From assembly GCF_018873765.1 (NCBI RefSeq), contig NC_057926.1, positions 55,565,378 through 55,629,377 of the forward strand: a DNA stretch of 64,000 nucleotides. Reading direction: 5' to 3'. Below the pieces are notes generated by a model. The model searched no databases, was not told the origin of the DNA, and saw only the letters and a list, made by a program, of their open reading frames with translations. Position numbers and translations under genes: made by a program. This DNA comes from Telopea speciosissima (Eukaryota; Streptophyta; Magnoliopsida; Proteales; Proteaceae). Position 1 is the first letter of the stretch. Every line of letters starts with the position of its first letter. Shown here piece by piece: positions 38,601 to 48,709 of the stretch.

Positions 38601-39688
38601 TCAAATTTCATGAGGTGGTAGTCTCTTTTGGGTTTTCAGAGAACCCAATAGATCATTGTATCTACCTGAAGGTCAGTGGGAGTAAGTTCATCATTTTGGT
38701 GCTTTACATTGATGATATCTTACTGGCATGTAGTGACATGGCGTTGTTACTTGAGACAAAGAGTTTTCTATCAGCGAGTTTTGACAAAGTTGGCCTCACC
38801 CATGTCCTTGGTGTTGAGATCAGGCGCGACAAGAAGCGGGGATTTCTAGGACTGTCTCAAAAGACTTATATTGAGAGGGTTCTCAAAAGGTTTAACATGT
38901 CTACTTGTTCAACTGGTGATGTGCCAATCAGCAAGGGGAATAGACTGAACAAGATGCAGTACCCTAGAAATGACATTGAGAGGAGTTCCATGGCTGACAA
39001 ACCCTACGTTTCTGCAGTAGGGAGTCTGATGTATGCGCAGGTTTGTACTCGCCCGGATATAACCTTTACAGTCAGTGTTTTAGGGCGGTTCCAATCTGGT
39101 CCTGGTTTAGCACATTGGACGGCAGCAAAGAAGGTCATGAGGTACTTGCAGAAGAGCAAGTATCATATGCTAGTCTACAGCAGGGGTGATACTCTAGAGG
39201 TTGTGGGGTTTTCTGATGCTGACTATGGAGGTTGCACTGATGACTTGAAATCCACTTCTGGTTACATCTTCAAGATGGCAGGTGGTGCCATCTCTTAGAA
39301 GAGTGCCAAGCAGTCCATCTTGGCATCTTCTACTATGCAAGCAGAGTTCATTGCTCTTTTCGAAGCTACAAAGCAAGTTATCTGGCTCAGGGGCTTCATC
39401 TCAGAGTTGAGGGTCGTAGATTCCATAGCTAGACCCACGGTATTATATTGTGACAACACCTCAGCAATTTGCTTCTCCAAGAACAACAAGAAGTCTGCAG
39501 GTTCCAAACACATTGAGATAAAATATCTCATGATGAGAGAAAAAGTCAATGAGAGGCAGATTATTGTGGAGCACATTGTGACTGACAACATGTTGGCAGA
39601 TCCTTTGACAAAGGCATTGCCAGTGGGAGTGTTCAAGAAACATATTTCTTATATGGGTGTTGTTGAGTCTTTTGACATGTTTGTTTAG
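35655..39688 (+). pseudogene. Ty1-copia gag-pol, nearly complete but broken, copia 2
   Basis: Order gag, zinc knuckle, protease, integrase, RT, RNase H. gag starts MSIQGSLFSTVPILFGDNYK; zinc knuckle CFWCHKKGHMKKDC near 36423; protease WWIDSGSS near 36566; the pre-integrase motif HKRLGH near 36960; the integrase core LVHTDISGPF, TFIDDFS, VRSDKGGEY and TPQQNGVAERRN; RT HQIDIKMTFLNGDLAEDVYM and YIDDILLA; RNase H DADYGGC and ending MLADPLTKALPVG. In-frame stops lie at 36390, 36807, near 37617, 38363 and 39296. A one-base loss in a G run near 37536 shifts the pol frame. Long stretches between breaks remain open, so decay is moderate. There is no sense-oriented 5' LTR. Confidence 0.92.
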
Positions 39689-39835
39689 TGGGAGTCCTGT
39701 ATTGGTTTGCCCTTACTTTTGTCTTTTAGACATCTATATGAGCATGGTTATTTATCTTATATATGTGTTGTCTTGCTCATTAGTTTTGCACATGTGTAAC
39801 TTATTTTGATTCATTCATCTGATATATCAGTTATT

Positions 39836-39930
39836 GGCGGTTTGCCAAAGTCATAGGCAGTTTGCCAAAGTTATAAGCGGTTTGCCAAAGTTTGATATTA
39901 ACCCAAGGTTATGGCGGTTTGCCCAAGTAT
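39836..39930 (+). repeat. Short tandem motif after copia 2 pol
   Basis: Four or five copies of GGCGGTTTGCCAAAGT (about 20-bp spacing, with AGCGG and GGCAG variants) in the untranslated stretch between pol and the 3' LTR. Confidence 0.75.
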
Positions 39931-40231
39931 TGGTTAATATCAAAGTATGTGCTTATAAGGTTGTTCAAGGCACTCTGATTTTGTAATCAGATATAGGACC
40001 TAAATGAAGTTTCAGCTTCATGGTTACACATCTCAAAGTGGTTTGTTTGACAAGTATGCCCTGTTCGTGATGACAGAAAGTTGTATACCGTATATTGAGG
40101 TATATCTTCTGCTGTTATTCAACATGGTATGTTGTTGAGTAAATCAACGTTGTGACATATAAAGGTAGAGGGATTCCATGGCCACATCAATTGATAAGGA
40201 CTCAGTAATTAATCTAGCCCAAGTGGGAGGT

Positions 40232-40703
40232 TGTAAGTAATTTCCAAAGTTGTGGGCTTAATTAATTACTTGGACCGGTTAATTGATGGGGATCCTAATA
40301 CTAGAGCTGGTTCAAGCATGTCACCCGGTTTTAATTAGGATGGGCCAGCCCTGGCCCATTATGGAAGTGGGTTAGGGTTTTGGGACAGTATTATTATAAA
40401 TACTGATAAGGAGGGTCCCTGCAGTCACGTCATTCACTTCCCTATTTCTCCTACAAGAAAAGGGCGCTCACAGTGAAAACGGGAGACTGCAGAAGATCCC
40501 TTCAAGGTTTATTGGTCTAAGGCTGCAGATTGAGGAGGAGATCTAATTGGGTATTCTATTATTATTCTTCATCAACATACGAAGGTGAAAGGTACAATCC
40601 CTTCCTTTCTATTTCCATTATTGTTGTGTTCTAGGGTTCATATGGGTATGATAGTTCTAGGGTTTATCCTTGTTAAACATAAAGGGATTGGATTAATCTA
40701 ACA
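40232..40703 (+). repeat. Copia 2 3' LTR, complete
   Basis: 472 bp from TGTAAGTAATTTCC to GGATTAATCTAACA, preceded by the purine tract AAGTGGGAGGT. A TATA box (TATAAATA) lies at about 40395-40402, which sets the U3/R boundary roughly 30 bp further on. Inverted partial copies are at 32083-32332 and 34679-34841. Confidence 0.85.
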
Positions 40704-40959
40704 AACCTCTCTCGGTTGCCGGTGGTACCCTGCAGTAAATGGATTTCACTCTCATGGTCTATTTCGCGAACCAGAGCCCCTGCTCCAACCTCTCTCCCTT
40801 GCTGGTTTAGAGCGCGAACCAGAACCCCTGCATATGATAACAATGATTAGAAATGATTTTTTGTTTTCTTCCTCGCAGAAAACTTGACTAAGTTAGGCCG
40901 TACCAGCCTCCTATTCCTAATAGTAATGGAAGTGGATCGGTTTAAAAGGGGGGTTCCAG

Positions 40960-42230
40960 GATAGCTAGGTCTTTGATAGTGCCAGAGTTGTCGGTGTCAA
41001 GCTGCCATTGTTTTTAATGGACTTTCTTGACAATGCTTTCTCAAGCTTCATGTTTTTAGCTTCTGGGTTTTTCTCATAATGTTGTTCCCAATTATTTGGC
41101 TCCTCCTCAATTTCTCTCCACTTTCATTGACTTCTCTGTTCTGTATACCTCTTGTTCTTCCACCAGCCTTAGCTCTCTGATCTTTCTCTTAGCTGTTTCA
41201 GTGTTCACCAATCTCTCTTTCTCAGAGGTTCTTGGTGCTTCAAACTATGCTTGAGCTGCAGCAACCTTCTTATGTGCAATTTCTTTAGCACCTTTGGCAC
41301 AGCTAGTCAAGTGCTGGTATTCAAAATTTGTGATGGTTATTGAAGAGTTATGTTGAGATGCTAAAGCTCTTGCCTTCTTGATTTTCTCTGTATAAGTTTT
41401 TAAGCTCTCAAGAGCTATAGCTTCTGATGCTTTGACCACTTCAAGCTCCTTCATAGCAGCTTGTAACATGACCTATGCTAATTTACTATCACTCTCATTC
41501 TTTTGAATTTCTGTTCTGATGCTTGCAGCTTCTTCACTAAAAAGTTCCCTCTTTTTATTTGCATTCTTTGTTTCTGTTTGTAACTTTTGTAGTGTTTCTG
41601 AAAGATTGGATGCAATTGTTTTTGCCTTATTTTCAGCTCTATATGCATCTTCCAACTTGGATTTGTCCCTAAGGAGCTTAGATTTTAGGTTCTAAACAAG
41701 CAAGTCTGTTTTCCCTTCTAAAGTCCTCATCTGAGCACTTTCTTCAGACACTAGCTTGAGTCCATCTCGTATGATATCCTACTTTATTTTGATACGGGCT
41801 AATTCTTTCTTTTCTGTGTCCAAATCTTCATTAATTGACTGTAATAATGAAGTTTTAGTGATTCCTCTTCCCTTCCCTCATGTATTCTGAAATCACCTGA
41901 TTGTTCAGTCTTCTCATCCCTTTGATCCATTGCCTTAACTAGTTGCAATTCATTCTGTAAGACTTTAACATCTGAAATCGTAGTAGCCAGTTTGCTCTCC
42001 AGTTCCTCTGCATGGTCTAGTTCCTGGGTTATGTCCTTGATTCTATTTCTGGTTCTTCCCAATTTCTCTGGGAACTGAGAAGCCTCCATTCTTCTTTGAG
42101 ATTCAATTGCTCCAAGTTCCTTAACTGCTTCTATGAACAAGCACTTGCTCTTCACTTATTTCCTCAATCTCTTTCCTTGTGTTTCCACAGTGCTTGAATG
42201 AAACTTCAATCTAGATCTCTGAACCAGCTT
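40960..42230 (-). pseudogene. WEB-family (DUF827) coiled-coil protein, broken fragment
   Basis: Minus-strand blocks in order: AVKELGAIESQRRMEASQF, then ELDHAEELESKLATTISDVK with LQNELQLVKAMD; SKLEDAYRAENKAKTIAS; KASEAIALESLKTYTEKIKK; and ISI/NFEYQHLTSCAKGAKEIA with HKKVAAAQA. These resemble the long Ala/Glu/Lys coiled coil of WEB1/PMI2-type chloroplast-movement proteins. Several in-frame stops and at least one frame change interrupt it, and no intact start exists. A C-terminal tail (ALSRKSIKNNGSLTP) is readable near 40990-41060. It lies between the split LTR and the SnRK2/WNK pieces, so it is probably a captured or stranded copy. Confidence 0.75.
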
Positions 42231-43400
42231 TGGTTTGGAATGCTGTAAAATATTTAATGACAACAACAATGGGGTCAGCAGGTTTAGTAAGTGCTACAAA
42301 GATTGTGTTGATTGTTCAGACCATTACCAGTGGGCTCTTGTTTCATGCTGATGTTGCAAATTCTGATGAAGGACTTCAACCAGAATTTTAAAGAACCAAG
42401 GAAAATAAAAACCCCTCAAGAAATCAAATTTCAATAGCAGCATCAAGCTGGCAAAAGAACATCTAGATAGCTCAACATCAACCAAGAGAAAGACCATGAG
42501 TTTCATCTATGATTTACTAGTGAAACTCAGTTTTGCTCCTCTAATTTTGAAAAGAGACTACTTGAGATATTACACATCACTTCATGTATTGACTTTGCCA
42601 TACAAAGAGAGGAGAGGAGAAGGGGGGTGGGGGGGGGGGGGAGAGAGAAATATTATATGACTACATTGATGTTGGCACATGTCTCCTAAAAAGAAACCAC
42701 CAATCCAAAGAAACAAAAAGAACTTCAATTGCACCAATGGCCATTGCAAAAATGAGATTGTCAAGGGCATTCAGCTCTCCAGTTGAGTTTTTGGGTTACA
42801 CTGAACTTCAGTAACTGGACTGAGAAAGAAATTAAAGGAGTTTAATAGGCAACAACTGAAGCCATTAGGATCCTAATAATAAGAAGGGCTAAACCAGATA
42901 CCTGCCTTGCACACTCTAGAGAGATTATCAGGCCTCAATTTCCACCAGTTTCCAAAATGACACTCATCCTATTGAGTTAATAAATTACATATCATTTCCA
43001 AAGTATCTCTAAGCTATTTACCTGCTGATGGATTTCTCCTATTACATCTAGGACTGTCATAACTTTCAAATTTCAAGCTGGAAAACACAGTCCTAATTCC
43101 AGCCAACATTGCTAGCAATTTAAATATCAAAGTCATAGGATTAGCAATAGAAACTAACAGAATATAACCACTGAAATTTCAGAACAGTGGAACTAGGGAG
43201 AAATTTAGTAATTCAAGATAGGAAGATCAGAATGAACTGAAACTAGCCTAGAAAACAAAGGTTGCTCCTTGCCTCTTCTTCACTTTCGAATTCTTAGAAA
43301 TAAGACTGACTCTATATATTAATCAAACTCAATCTTGGGCTTTGATGATTAGGTAGAGCTGTGTTTTCAATTGTTTGTGTTTGTTATATGGTTGCAAACC
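42231..43400. other. Spacer between the WEB and SnRK2 fragments
   Basis: 1.2 kb of AT-rich sequence with a GT/G run at about 42620-42650. No domain was recognised. It may hold intronic sequence of either captured gene. Confidence 0.5.
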
Positions 43401-43803
43401 GATGAGAATGTAACCAAAGAGATCATTAACCACAAATCTCTTCGACACCCACACATAATCCAATTTAAGGAGGCAAGTTTTCATTCATTATTTTTATAGT
43501 GTCCGTCTTCTCTTTTCGAAGACATTTGAGTAGTGATCCTTCAATGTGGTTTGTTGCAGGTCATGTTGACTTCTACTCATCTAATTACAGTAATGGAATA
43601 TGCTTCAGGTGGAGAACTGTTCGAGCGAATCTGTAATGCCAGAAGATTCAGTAGAGAAAACGAGGTTCACTCTTTTTGTCTACTCTCTATTGCTTCTTCC
43701 TTCTTCTTTTAAATTTTTTTTAACTCGTATTTTTCTTTGAAATTTTCAGGCGAGATACTTCTTTCAACAGCTCATTTCAGGTGTCAGCTACTGTCATTCA
43801 ATG
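43401..43803 (+). pseudogene. SnRK2 protein kinase fragment with introns retained
   Basis: Three consecutive exon pieces of an SnRK2 kinase N-lobe: 43401-43472 ([20 protein letters not shown] then QFKE), 43560-43664 ([20 protein letters not shown] then [11 protein letters not shown]) and 43750-43803 (ARYFFQQLISGVSYCHSM, the typical 54-nt exon). Introns are kept; the first is GC-AG (GAG|gcaagt), the second GT-AG. The ATP-binding loop upstream and the catalytic HRD and DFG motifs downstream are absent, so it cannot be a working kinase. Retained introns point to DNA-level capture rather than reverse transcription of mRNA. Confidence 0.85.
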
Positions 43804-43836
43804 GTACAATAAGCCATAAAACGCCATTTTTACTCT

Positions 43837-44056
43837 TCACAACCTCACAAGTCTACCAGTCTTTGGTTGCCAAAAATGAAAGAAAGAAACATCAGGCCTT
43901 AATGAACCTCTTCCTTTACTGGCAGACAACCTTTCCTTTACTGGAACAAGACACTTCTCAATGAACGTCTTCACTTCAGGATCCTTCACCTTAGATAACC
44001 CATCAGGCCTTATTCCATCCATTACCTTCTTATATATCTGAGCTGGGTTCTTACAT
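43837..44056 (-). pseudogene. WNK kinase C-lobe fragment
   Basis: On the minus strand, directly after the LTR end, the frame reads [20 protein letters not shown] then [16 protein letters not shown], characteristic of the last kinase subdomain of plant WNK kinases. It then breaks down after ERLSA. It faces the SnRK2 fragment with only about 30 bp between them. No other kinase motif is present. Confidence 0.8.
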
Positions 44057-44569
44057 TGAGCCTACTGGAAGAGGTTGGAGCAGGGGCTCAATCGCAAACG
44101 GAGCTCTAGTTTGTTGCTTCTTTCTTCTCAAATGCAGCTTCTCCTCTTGAGATTGGGAAGAGTTGAGAGAGACAAAGTGGTTGGAGACGGAAGAGGTTGG
44201 ACCAGACACCTCGCCGGAAATCCTAGCTATTCACATCACAGGTGCACCATCTCCGACGGTGACTTTCTTCAGAATGGCCGGACACCAGAGAGAAACGAAA
44301 GGTTTTAGATCGGGAAAGGGGAGAGAGAATAAGAGGAAAATGTAAGAATCAAAAAGTGAAAAACCAAAAGTAGAAAAACTGAAAGTTAAAATGCAAAAAT
44401 AAAATAAAATAAAAAAAATATTTTAATTTGATTTTCTAACCGTTGGATCAATTAGATACACATGTCAATCATCTAAGATGTCAATCATCTAAGAGTGTAA
44501 TGGAGCAAAATGAAACGTGTCAATAATGGAGCCAATAACAATCCTAGTTATTCTGTTAAAGATTCCTCA
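44057..44569 (-). repeat. Copia LTR, inverted relative of the 31441 LTR
   Basis: On the minus strand it begins TGAGGAATC and ends GTAGGCTCA. It aligns imperfectly to the plus-strand LTR at 31441: ATTGACACG, CCATTACACTCTTAGATGAT, GATCCAACGG, CACCGTCGGAGATGG, CAATCTCAAGAGGA and GCCCCTGCTCCAACCTCT. ATCATCTAAGATGTCAATC is internally duplicated at 44463-44494. Confidence 0.7.
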
Positions 44570-46219
44570 TATCTAATGTTATATATATGGGTTTTTTCCA
44601 AATGCCTCCTTAAAAATGGTCAAACTTACAGATGTCTTCTTGAACTTTCATTAATTTCACGTGCACCCTTGTTTTCCAAACTAAGTACCACTATAGTCCC
44701 TCCCGTTAGACAGAGACGTTATGTTCTAACGTCTGACATTTTTTGTACATAGTTAGACTATTCTGCCATTGATAAAGTGAAATGACAAAAATGCCTTTAC
44801 TTTAAAAATTAAAAAAAAAAAAAACCTGCAACCTATCTTCTCCTAATCGATTAGGGAAGATGACTTGCAGGTATCCTTCAACCCCCATTTGCCTTCCTTC
44901 CTTCTTCGATTTCTTCCAATCTTCCTTTTCTTCTTCTTCCCTGTGTTCTCTCGCTGCTTCTCCCATCTTCCTTTTCTTCTTCTTCTTCCCTGTGTTCTTT
45001 CGCTACTTATCCCATCTTCTCTGTTCAGCCTGTCAATATTCCATCTCTCTTCTTCAGTTATTCTTCTTCCATACTTCTTTATTCTATTCTTTTACTTCCT
45101 TCTTTCTTCCTCATCTTCGTACATCCATCAGTCATTTAGTTCTTCCCTGTTCTGGCGGTAACAAAGCCAGCAGCAAGGTTGTTTCGATCTCCCTAGTCCC
45201 CCCTCTCTTTTCTTTTCAGATCTGGGCTGTAAGTTACCTTCCCTTAGGCGACCCTAACCCTTGAATATCAGACCCAAAGACCTTCCCAGTCCTGGGAACC
45301 AAGTGGGAAACAAACCTGCAACTCCCTTTTGTCCACCAGGTTTTGATTTCAACAGTTCAGTCCTGCTTGTTAAAAGGAATCATTGCAACTGTTGACGATA
45401 TATGTGGGTTGTGAATTATTCGTTACCATTTCATTCGCATCTCTAGTTTGCTTTAATTTCATTGTTTGGAGAAACCATAAAAGGTTTTAAAGTTAGTGAA
45501 GAATGAAGTAGAACAACAATGGCTGAAGCAGATGTGCAACGACAACCAGAACTAGTAAGAACGCAAATATGATCCTCTCGTTTCTTGTTTCTTTGTTGCT
45601 TTAAAAATTCCTTGTAACTTGCTCTTCCACAGAAGAATCGAAGGTTGTGGATCGTGTTTTGTGATGGAGATCGATCCTGATATCTAACGGATCTTGTTAT
45701 AGTCGTTAGATATCTTTTTTTAGGGTTTTAAGTCTTTAATTGCCACTTTTTTTTTGGGTTTTTTGGGTTTTAAGGTTGTGGATCGTGTTTTTTTGTAGAG
45801 CAAATTACTTAGACCTCCCCTAGTCTTTCTGACAATTCAGGGAACCTCCCTTGTCCTTCTGACAACTACTCAAACCTCTCCTGCTTTTCAATCTTGGTTT
45901 CACTTAGCCCATGTCCTGTAGTATTTTAACGTCAGCTAACGGATAAATTTGAAAAACCTAAGAAATCCAATAATTATACCTATTTTCCATTTAAGAAATT
46001 ACCCTAGTACCCTTACACCCTTTCCCTTTCCCTTTCCCTTTCTTCTTCTTCCTCCAGCAAACCCACCTGCTCGCTGCTCCCACCCCTGTGCAACCCCATC
46101 CACAGAAGAATAGTAATCGACGCCCCTGCGCCACTCTATACTGGTCTAGAGATCGCGAAGAGTAGAGCTGGAAGAAGATCTGATGGCATCGACAACAGCT
46201 GTGGAGGTGTCGATTTGTA

Positions 46220-46402
46220 CATCCCACTGGCGATATTGAGATTTTCAGGAACAGAGAAGAAACAAAAATCGCCGGAGTTGCAAGAACCACTGGTACCCAT
46301 GACAACGTAAGCGAATCGAAGAAGGAGAATAGCAACTGCAAACAAAAGCATTCTAATCAGTATGTTTTTCAAGGGGCTTGATTTTCCGGTCATAGGCTCC
46401 AT
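46220..46402 (-). pseudogene. N-terminal fragment of a membrane-anchored methyltransferase-like protein
   Basis: From ATG 46402: MEPMTGKSSPLKNILIRMLL, a hydrophobic anchor (FAVAILLLRFAYVV), then CNSGDFCFFSVPENLN. From memory this matches the N-terminus of plant proteins annotated as SAM-dependent methyltransferases (At5g40830 type). The methyltransferase domain itself is absent and the homology fades after about 60 codons. Captured inside the inner TIR element. Confidence 0.5.
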
Positions 46403-46959
46403 GACTGCGCGAGAGACTCTTTCTTTCCCTTGAGAAAAACAAAATAAGAAGATACAAAAAACACAAATCCCTTAATATAATTCTTTACAAATTATTGGCC
46501 TTCCCATACATCAAAACTGTCTATTTAAAGGGTAAACAAAAACACATCCCCAGTTAGCACAAATATCTGCACTGTACATAAATTCTTTACAAGTAGAAGC
46601 CTATGCTACAAATCCCTTAATTTTTTTAAATCAGTCTACATGTTGTTTCCACATAACTATTGTTTTAATATCCTCATCAGCCACAGGCTCCATGTAATGG
46701 TTGCAGGAAAGCAAACCCATAATTTTCTGCTCTATTGACTTAATCCTAATTCTTTGGCACTGCAAAACCTCGAACAAACCTGGCAATTTTTTTGAATTAA
46801 GCAAAGCTCTTAAGCTAACAGACAGTGTAGAAGGAGGTGTGGAACAATCCCTACAAGGGTCTGAAATAAAGAAATCATTGATATCAAATTTAGGATGTGA
46901 TCAACAGAGGCAGACCGGATTTAAAAAAGAAGGGAAATCCTATTTTTTTGTCCACATCC

Positions 46960-47095
46960 ACCTGGGCGACATGGAGCTGGCCACGGGCTCTCTAGCCATC
47001 GCCTTCGCTAACATCACTGGCTACTCTGTTGTCTTTGGCCTCTCCTTAGGTATGGAACCTCTCTGTTCGCAAGCCTTCGGTGAAGGCTACCTCTA
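46960..47095 (+). pseudogene. MATE (DETOX) transporter fragment
   Basis: [20 protein letters not shown], then [20 protein letters not shown], is the conserved region from the first to the second membrane segment of plant MATE efflux proteins. About 45 codons remain, ended by a stop at 47093-47095. No other part of the 12-helix protein is nearby. It lies in the inner TIR element, opposite in strand to the methyltransferase-like piece. Confidence 0.8.
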
Positions 47096-47710
47096 AAGCT
47101 TTATGCATCGAAACCCCAACCGGACAAGACATATTCTCTCTTAAGGAGATCGGTGTTCATGATGCCGTCGGAATTTCCAAGAAAAAGTCAGGTGGTTTCC
47201 GATTAAGTGGTTCGTCAGCCATTCCATGATAATACTTTTGATTGCAGAGGGGTGGGAGAGGAGGGTTTGCAGGAGGAAGAAGAAGAAGAGGGGAAAAAAA
47301 TGAAAGGGTACATTGGCCTTTATAAGTAAGGGCATTTTGGTCACAACAGGTGTTTTACTAACCATTAACGGACTGGGGCTAAGTGAAACCAAGATTGAAT
47401 AACAGGGGAGGTTTGAGTAGTTGTCAGAAGGGCAGGGTAGGCTCCCTGAATTGTCAGAAAGACTAGGGGAGGTCTAAGTAATTTGCTCTGATTAATTTTT
47501 TAAGGTCAAATGAGTCATTCTATCCTATCAAAGGCAGAATGGTCCAACAATGTTCAAAAATTAGGATCCATTATAACATATCGTCTCTGTGGACTATAGT
47601 GGTATTTAGTTTGGAAAGCAGGGGTGCATGTGAAATTAGTGAAAATTTAGGGGGGCAACTATAAGTTTGGCCATTTTCAGGGGGACATTTGGAAAAAACC
47701 CTATATATAT

Positions 47711-48709
47711 TGATTAGCACTGTTCCTCTCCAGTGGAGAGAGAGAGAGAGAGGCGAGCTTTTGAAACGCAGTCCACAGTCATGGAACCATCCAAAACATA
47801 ATAAGCCATAGCCCACAAGGACTCCAATCTCGAGGTCATACATTACATTGTACATTCACACACTTTTCACCTTTACCTAAACAACAATTACCTTCCCAGG
47901 TGCGCCCACATGACAACGTACGAGAGCTGGCAATGGCAGCTGCGCAATCCCATAATCCAAAGTCCAGACACACATGCCGACGATTTGGGCACCTGTGAGA
48001 GAGTATCCTGGCTGGACTGCGTGAGTTGGGACGCTCGAGTTTTTAGAGCATAGTTTAGAGGTACCATGAAGATCTAACCAAGAGTTTTGAGTCAAACCAA
48101 GCAGACCTGTTATTATCAATTTTTGACCTGATTATGCAAAAGCGCAAAACCACCACCAAGGAGACCATGCATGGAGTGGCTGTGTGTCAAAGCTCTGGAT
48201 CTGATCGAAATCCCTCTTGAAGCCTGAGGCCCTGAACCCCACTATTGTATAAGGCCATAGGCATAGCTGCTGGTGAAACCGTGAAAAGGAAAAGAGAAGA
48301 GAAGAAAAGAAATGGATTGAACAAACACCTGACATGCTGAAACCAAAATAGAATTTCTAAAACAAAGCTTGATGTATATATGTGTATTTATTTCATGACT
48401 GCTAATACACAGACTGACCAAACACAAACATTTGATGTTGATATCCCCTATCTGACCAACTTCTATTTTCTTTCTAAGATCTGCATTACATTATAATCTA
48501 TAAAACAGGAAGAAACTAGAAAGAGAAGACGACCCACTCCCTTATTTCATATCACAGATAGATTAACATTTTTTTTTTAAACACAAACCAATACCTATAA
48601 CCATACAAAGAACAAGATTTCACAAAGTAAAAGAGAACAAAAATCTAAAATTTACCCAAACCCATCCCTCCAAAATCGTTACTTTTCTTCATCAGCTATG
48701 GATGACGAC
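47711..48709. other. Region downstream of the PB1 gene
   Basis: 1 kb between the MULE target duplication and the PB1 stop codon. It should include the PB1 3' UTR (A-rich, 48400-48700). A GA run is at 47737-47753. No other gene was recognised. Confidence 0.5.

Larger units (their letters stand above)
32083..40703. mobile_element. Composite copia insertion with inverted LTR (U5-U5) ends and a 5-bp TSD
   Basis: The left end TGTTAGATTAATCC and the right end GGATTAATCTAACA are exact inverted copies, each being the 3' (U5) end of the same copia LTR. The unit is flanked by AACCT at 32078-32082 and 40704-40708, the 5-bp duplication expected of copia integrase. Inside, left to right: an inverted partial LTR (32083-32332), a TIR segment with a peroxidase exon (32647-34386), an inverted primer-binding site and second inverted partial LTR (34664-34841), a plus-strand gag-pol (35655-39688) and a full plus-strand LTR (40232-40703). 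A normal copia would start with the U3 end (TGTAAG) on the left. Confidence 0.75.
31441..40833 (+). repeat. 3' LTR of copia 1, split by the insertion at 32083-40703
   Basis: Starts TGATAAAGATAG just after the polypurine tract and runs to 32082. It resumes at 40709 and probably ends near 40833 (CCCCTGCA). It is related over several hundred bases to the inverted LTR at 44057-44569: shared TCTTAGATGATTGACA, ACCGTCGGAGATGG, CTTCCCAATCTCAAGAGGA and CCCCTGCTCCAACCTCT. A local tandem motif AACCTCTCTC-GTT-GC occurs on both sides of the insertion (32043 and 40704). The exact right end is uncertain. Confidence 0.65.
45799..47486. mobile_element. Inner TIR element nested in the Pack-MULE-like unit
   Basis: GAGCAAATTACTTAGACCTC at 45799 is mirrored exactly by the end at 47486. 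The two arms are inverted copies over about 140 bp (ending near 45940 and 47346), sharing CTTTCTGACAATTCAGGGA and ATCTTGGTTTCACTTAGCCC. No convincing target duplication was found. It carries a methyltransferase-like and a MATE fragment in opposite orientations. Confidence 0.75.
44589..47701. mobile_element. Pack-MULE-like element, about 200-bp TIRs and 9-bp TSD
   Basis: The left arm (44589 to about 44812) begins GGGTTTTTTCCAAATG. The reverse complement of the right arm (about 47494-47701) begins the same way and stays similar for about 200 bp, sharing ATTTCACGTGCACCC / ATTTCACATGCACCC and CCACTATAGTCC. Both sides carry TATATATAT (44580-44588 and 47702-47710), a 9-bp duplication as in Mutator-like elements, though low in complexity. 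No transposase is present. The interior is made of gene pieces and a second TIR element (45799-47486). At 45519 a short exon-like start (MAEADVQRQPEL, then a donor gtaaga) follows a pyrimidine-rich leader, possibly the 5' end of a captured gene. Confidence 0.75.

Noticed and set aside
44860..45264. 134-codon Ser/Phe-rich plus-strand ORFs
   Set aside because: Translation of a CTT-rich pyrimidine tract, probably a captured 5' leader; several frames are open at once.
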